DNA from: Roseofilum capinflatum BLCC-M114
GTDB taxonomy: Bacteria > Cyanobacteriota > Cyanobacteriia > Cyanobacteriales > Desertifilaceae
Reading direction: 5' to 3'
DNA: 64,000 nucleotides
Assembly: GCF_030068505.1 (NCBI RefSeq)
Contig: NZ_JAQOSO010000117.1
Coordinates: forward strand, 1 to 64,000
Shown here: piece after piece, positions 63,585 through 64,000 of the stretch
How the letters are laid out: each line of letters starts with the position of its first letter
Position numbering within the stretch: position 1 is the stretch's first letter
Translations under genes and position numbers: made by a program
Notes under the pieces: model-generated
What the model was told of the DNA's origin: nothing
Seen by the model: only the letters and a program-made list of their open reading frames with translations
Databases searched by the model: none

Positions 63585-64000
63585 TCACGTTTCAATGATT
63601 TTTTCTATATCCAAAATGAGAATAACTCTCTGGTCTAAGGTGATGATGCCGGATAGGTATTGACTATTGACTCCGGATAAGCCGTCTGGAGGGGGTTGGA
63701 TTAAGTCTTGGCCAATGGCGATGAATTCTCTGGCACTATCGACAATCAGACCCACGCGGCGATCGCCTTCTGTTAACTTCTCGGTTAGAGTATGAGCGTC
63801 TTTAGGGGTTCCTTGAGAGGAAGAGGGTTGGGTATGGATAACAATCAACCGGGTGAGCAGATCGTAGGGTTGGCGCTCAAATCCTAAGCGGATACGCAGA
63901 TTAATGGCGGGAATCACTTGGGAACGACAAAAGACTACGCCTTCGACAAAGGGGGCAGCATTGGGAACGGGGGTGATCTGATCGACCATTTCTATCTGTT
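63585..64000 (-). CDS. cheW: CheW-like coupling protein, 5' end beyond the window
   Basis: CheW links receptors to CheA. The visible frame reads QIEMVDQITPVPNAAPFVEG, then FCRSQVIPAINLRIRLGFER and ends LILDIEKIIET. Both are the conserved CheW beta-barrel text. The frame stays open through position 64000, so the first residues lie outside and the ATG at 63989 is internal. It heads the visible part of the chemotaxis operon, 88 bp before the MCP gene. Confidence 0.85.
   Translation of the reverse strand, partial: QIEMVDQITPVPNAAPFVEGVVFCRSQVIPAINLRIRLGFERQPYDLLTRLIVIHTQPSSSQGTPKDAHTLTEKLTEGDRRVGLIVDSAREFIAIGQDLIQPPPDGLSGVNSQYLSGIITLDQRVILILDIEKIIET

Noticed and set aside
1..64000. tRNA, rRNA or tmRNA genes
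   Set aside because: I looked for cloverleaf-type T-loop patterns and conserved rRNA text and found none that I could defend.

Overview
The window comes from a cyanobacterium, most likely a filamentous, repeat-rich one. The evidence is the very frequent octamer GCGATCGC (the HIP1 motif), the chlorophyll-synthesis gene chlH, a ferredoxin-thioredoxin reductase variable subunit, xisH/xisI, and several families found mainly in cyanobacteria or plastids (DUF1822, DUF2358, DUF3177, DUF3493). I see no tRNA or rRNA gene. The species cannot be fixed from the sequence alone.

Layout. 1-9.7 kb: a 96-bp tandem repeat, an Xaa-Pro peptidase, a hemerythrin, a class B penicillin-binding protein, a rhomboid protease, a large PAS-GGDEF-EAL protein, RNase HI and small membrane proteins. 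9.8-16.4 kb: a DHH phosphoesterase, a minus-strand operon coding a sigma-like factor, a DUF1822 protein and a membrane CHAT/TPR protease-like protein, then nagA and a broken toxin gene. 16.4-25.6 kb: an AEC transporter, a GspF-like protein, queE, a small TA-like cluster, a toxin gene split by a miniature element, an AI-2E-type permease, xisI/xisH and a response-regulator diguanylate cyclase. 25.7-34.3 kb: gcvH and gcvP, a type IIG restriction-modification enzyme and a Fur-family regulator. 34.7-45.3 kb: SPFH/NfeD pair, PP2C phosphatase, ftrV, a beta-barrel-like protein paired with a secreted CHAT protein, a pentapeptide-repeat protein and ilvD. 45.6-50.6 kb: an accessory patch with an orphan ParA, an internally deleted IS, toxin fragments, duplicated noncoding blocks, an HTH gene with a large inverted repeat, and an intact UPF0175/PIN pair. 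50.9-64 kb: chlH, then a minus-strand chemotaxis cluster read cheW - MCP - PAS/HEAT protein - cheR - cheB - cheC.

The strongest signals are these. (1) The sigma-DUF1822-CHAT operon, and a second, exported CHAT protein next to a barrel-like partner, are candidate protease-based stress or defence modules. (2) Two families of miniature inverted-repeat elements occur, and three of their copies sit in or directly against PIN-toxin (vapC) remnants. (3) cheB has an in-frame TAA immediately after its first acidic pair, inside a palindrome that the mutation itself extends. (4) Short palindromic repeats have inserted in frame in gcvP, chlH and the type IIG enzyme, and others encode the C-terminus of the CHAT protein. 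(5) The accessory patch holds a precise 3 x 11-bp iteron set upstream of parA and a perfect 21-bp inverted repeat upstream of the HTH gene.

All family assignments come from reading motifs by eye. No database search was run.
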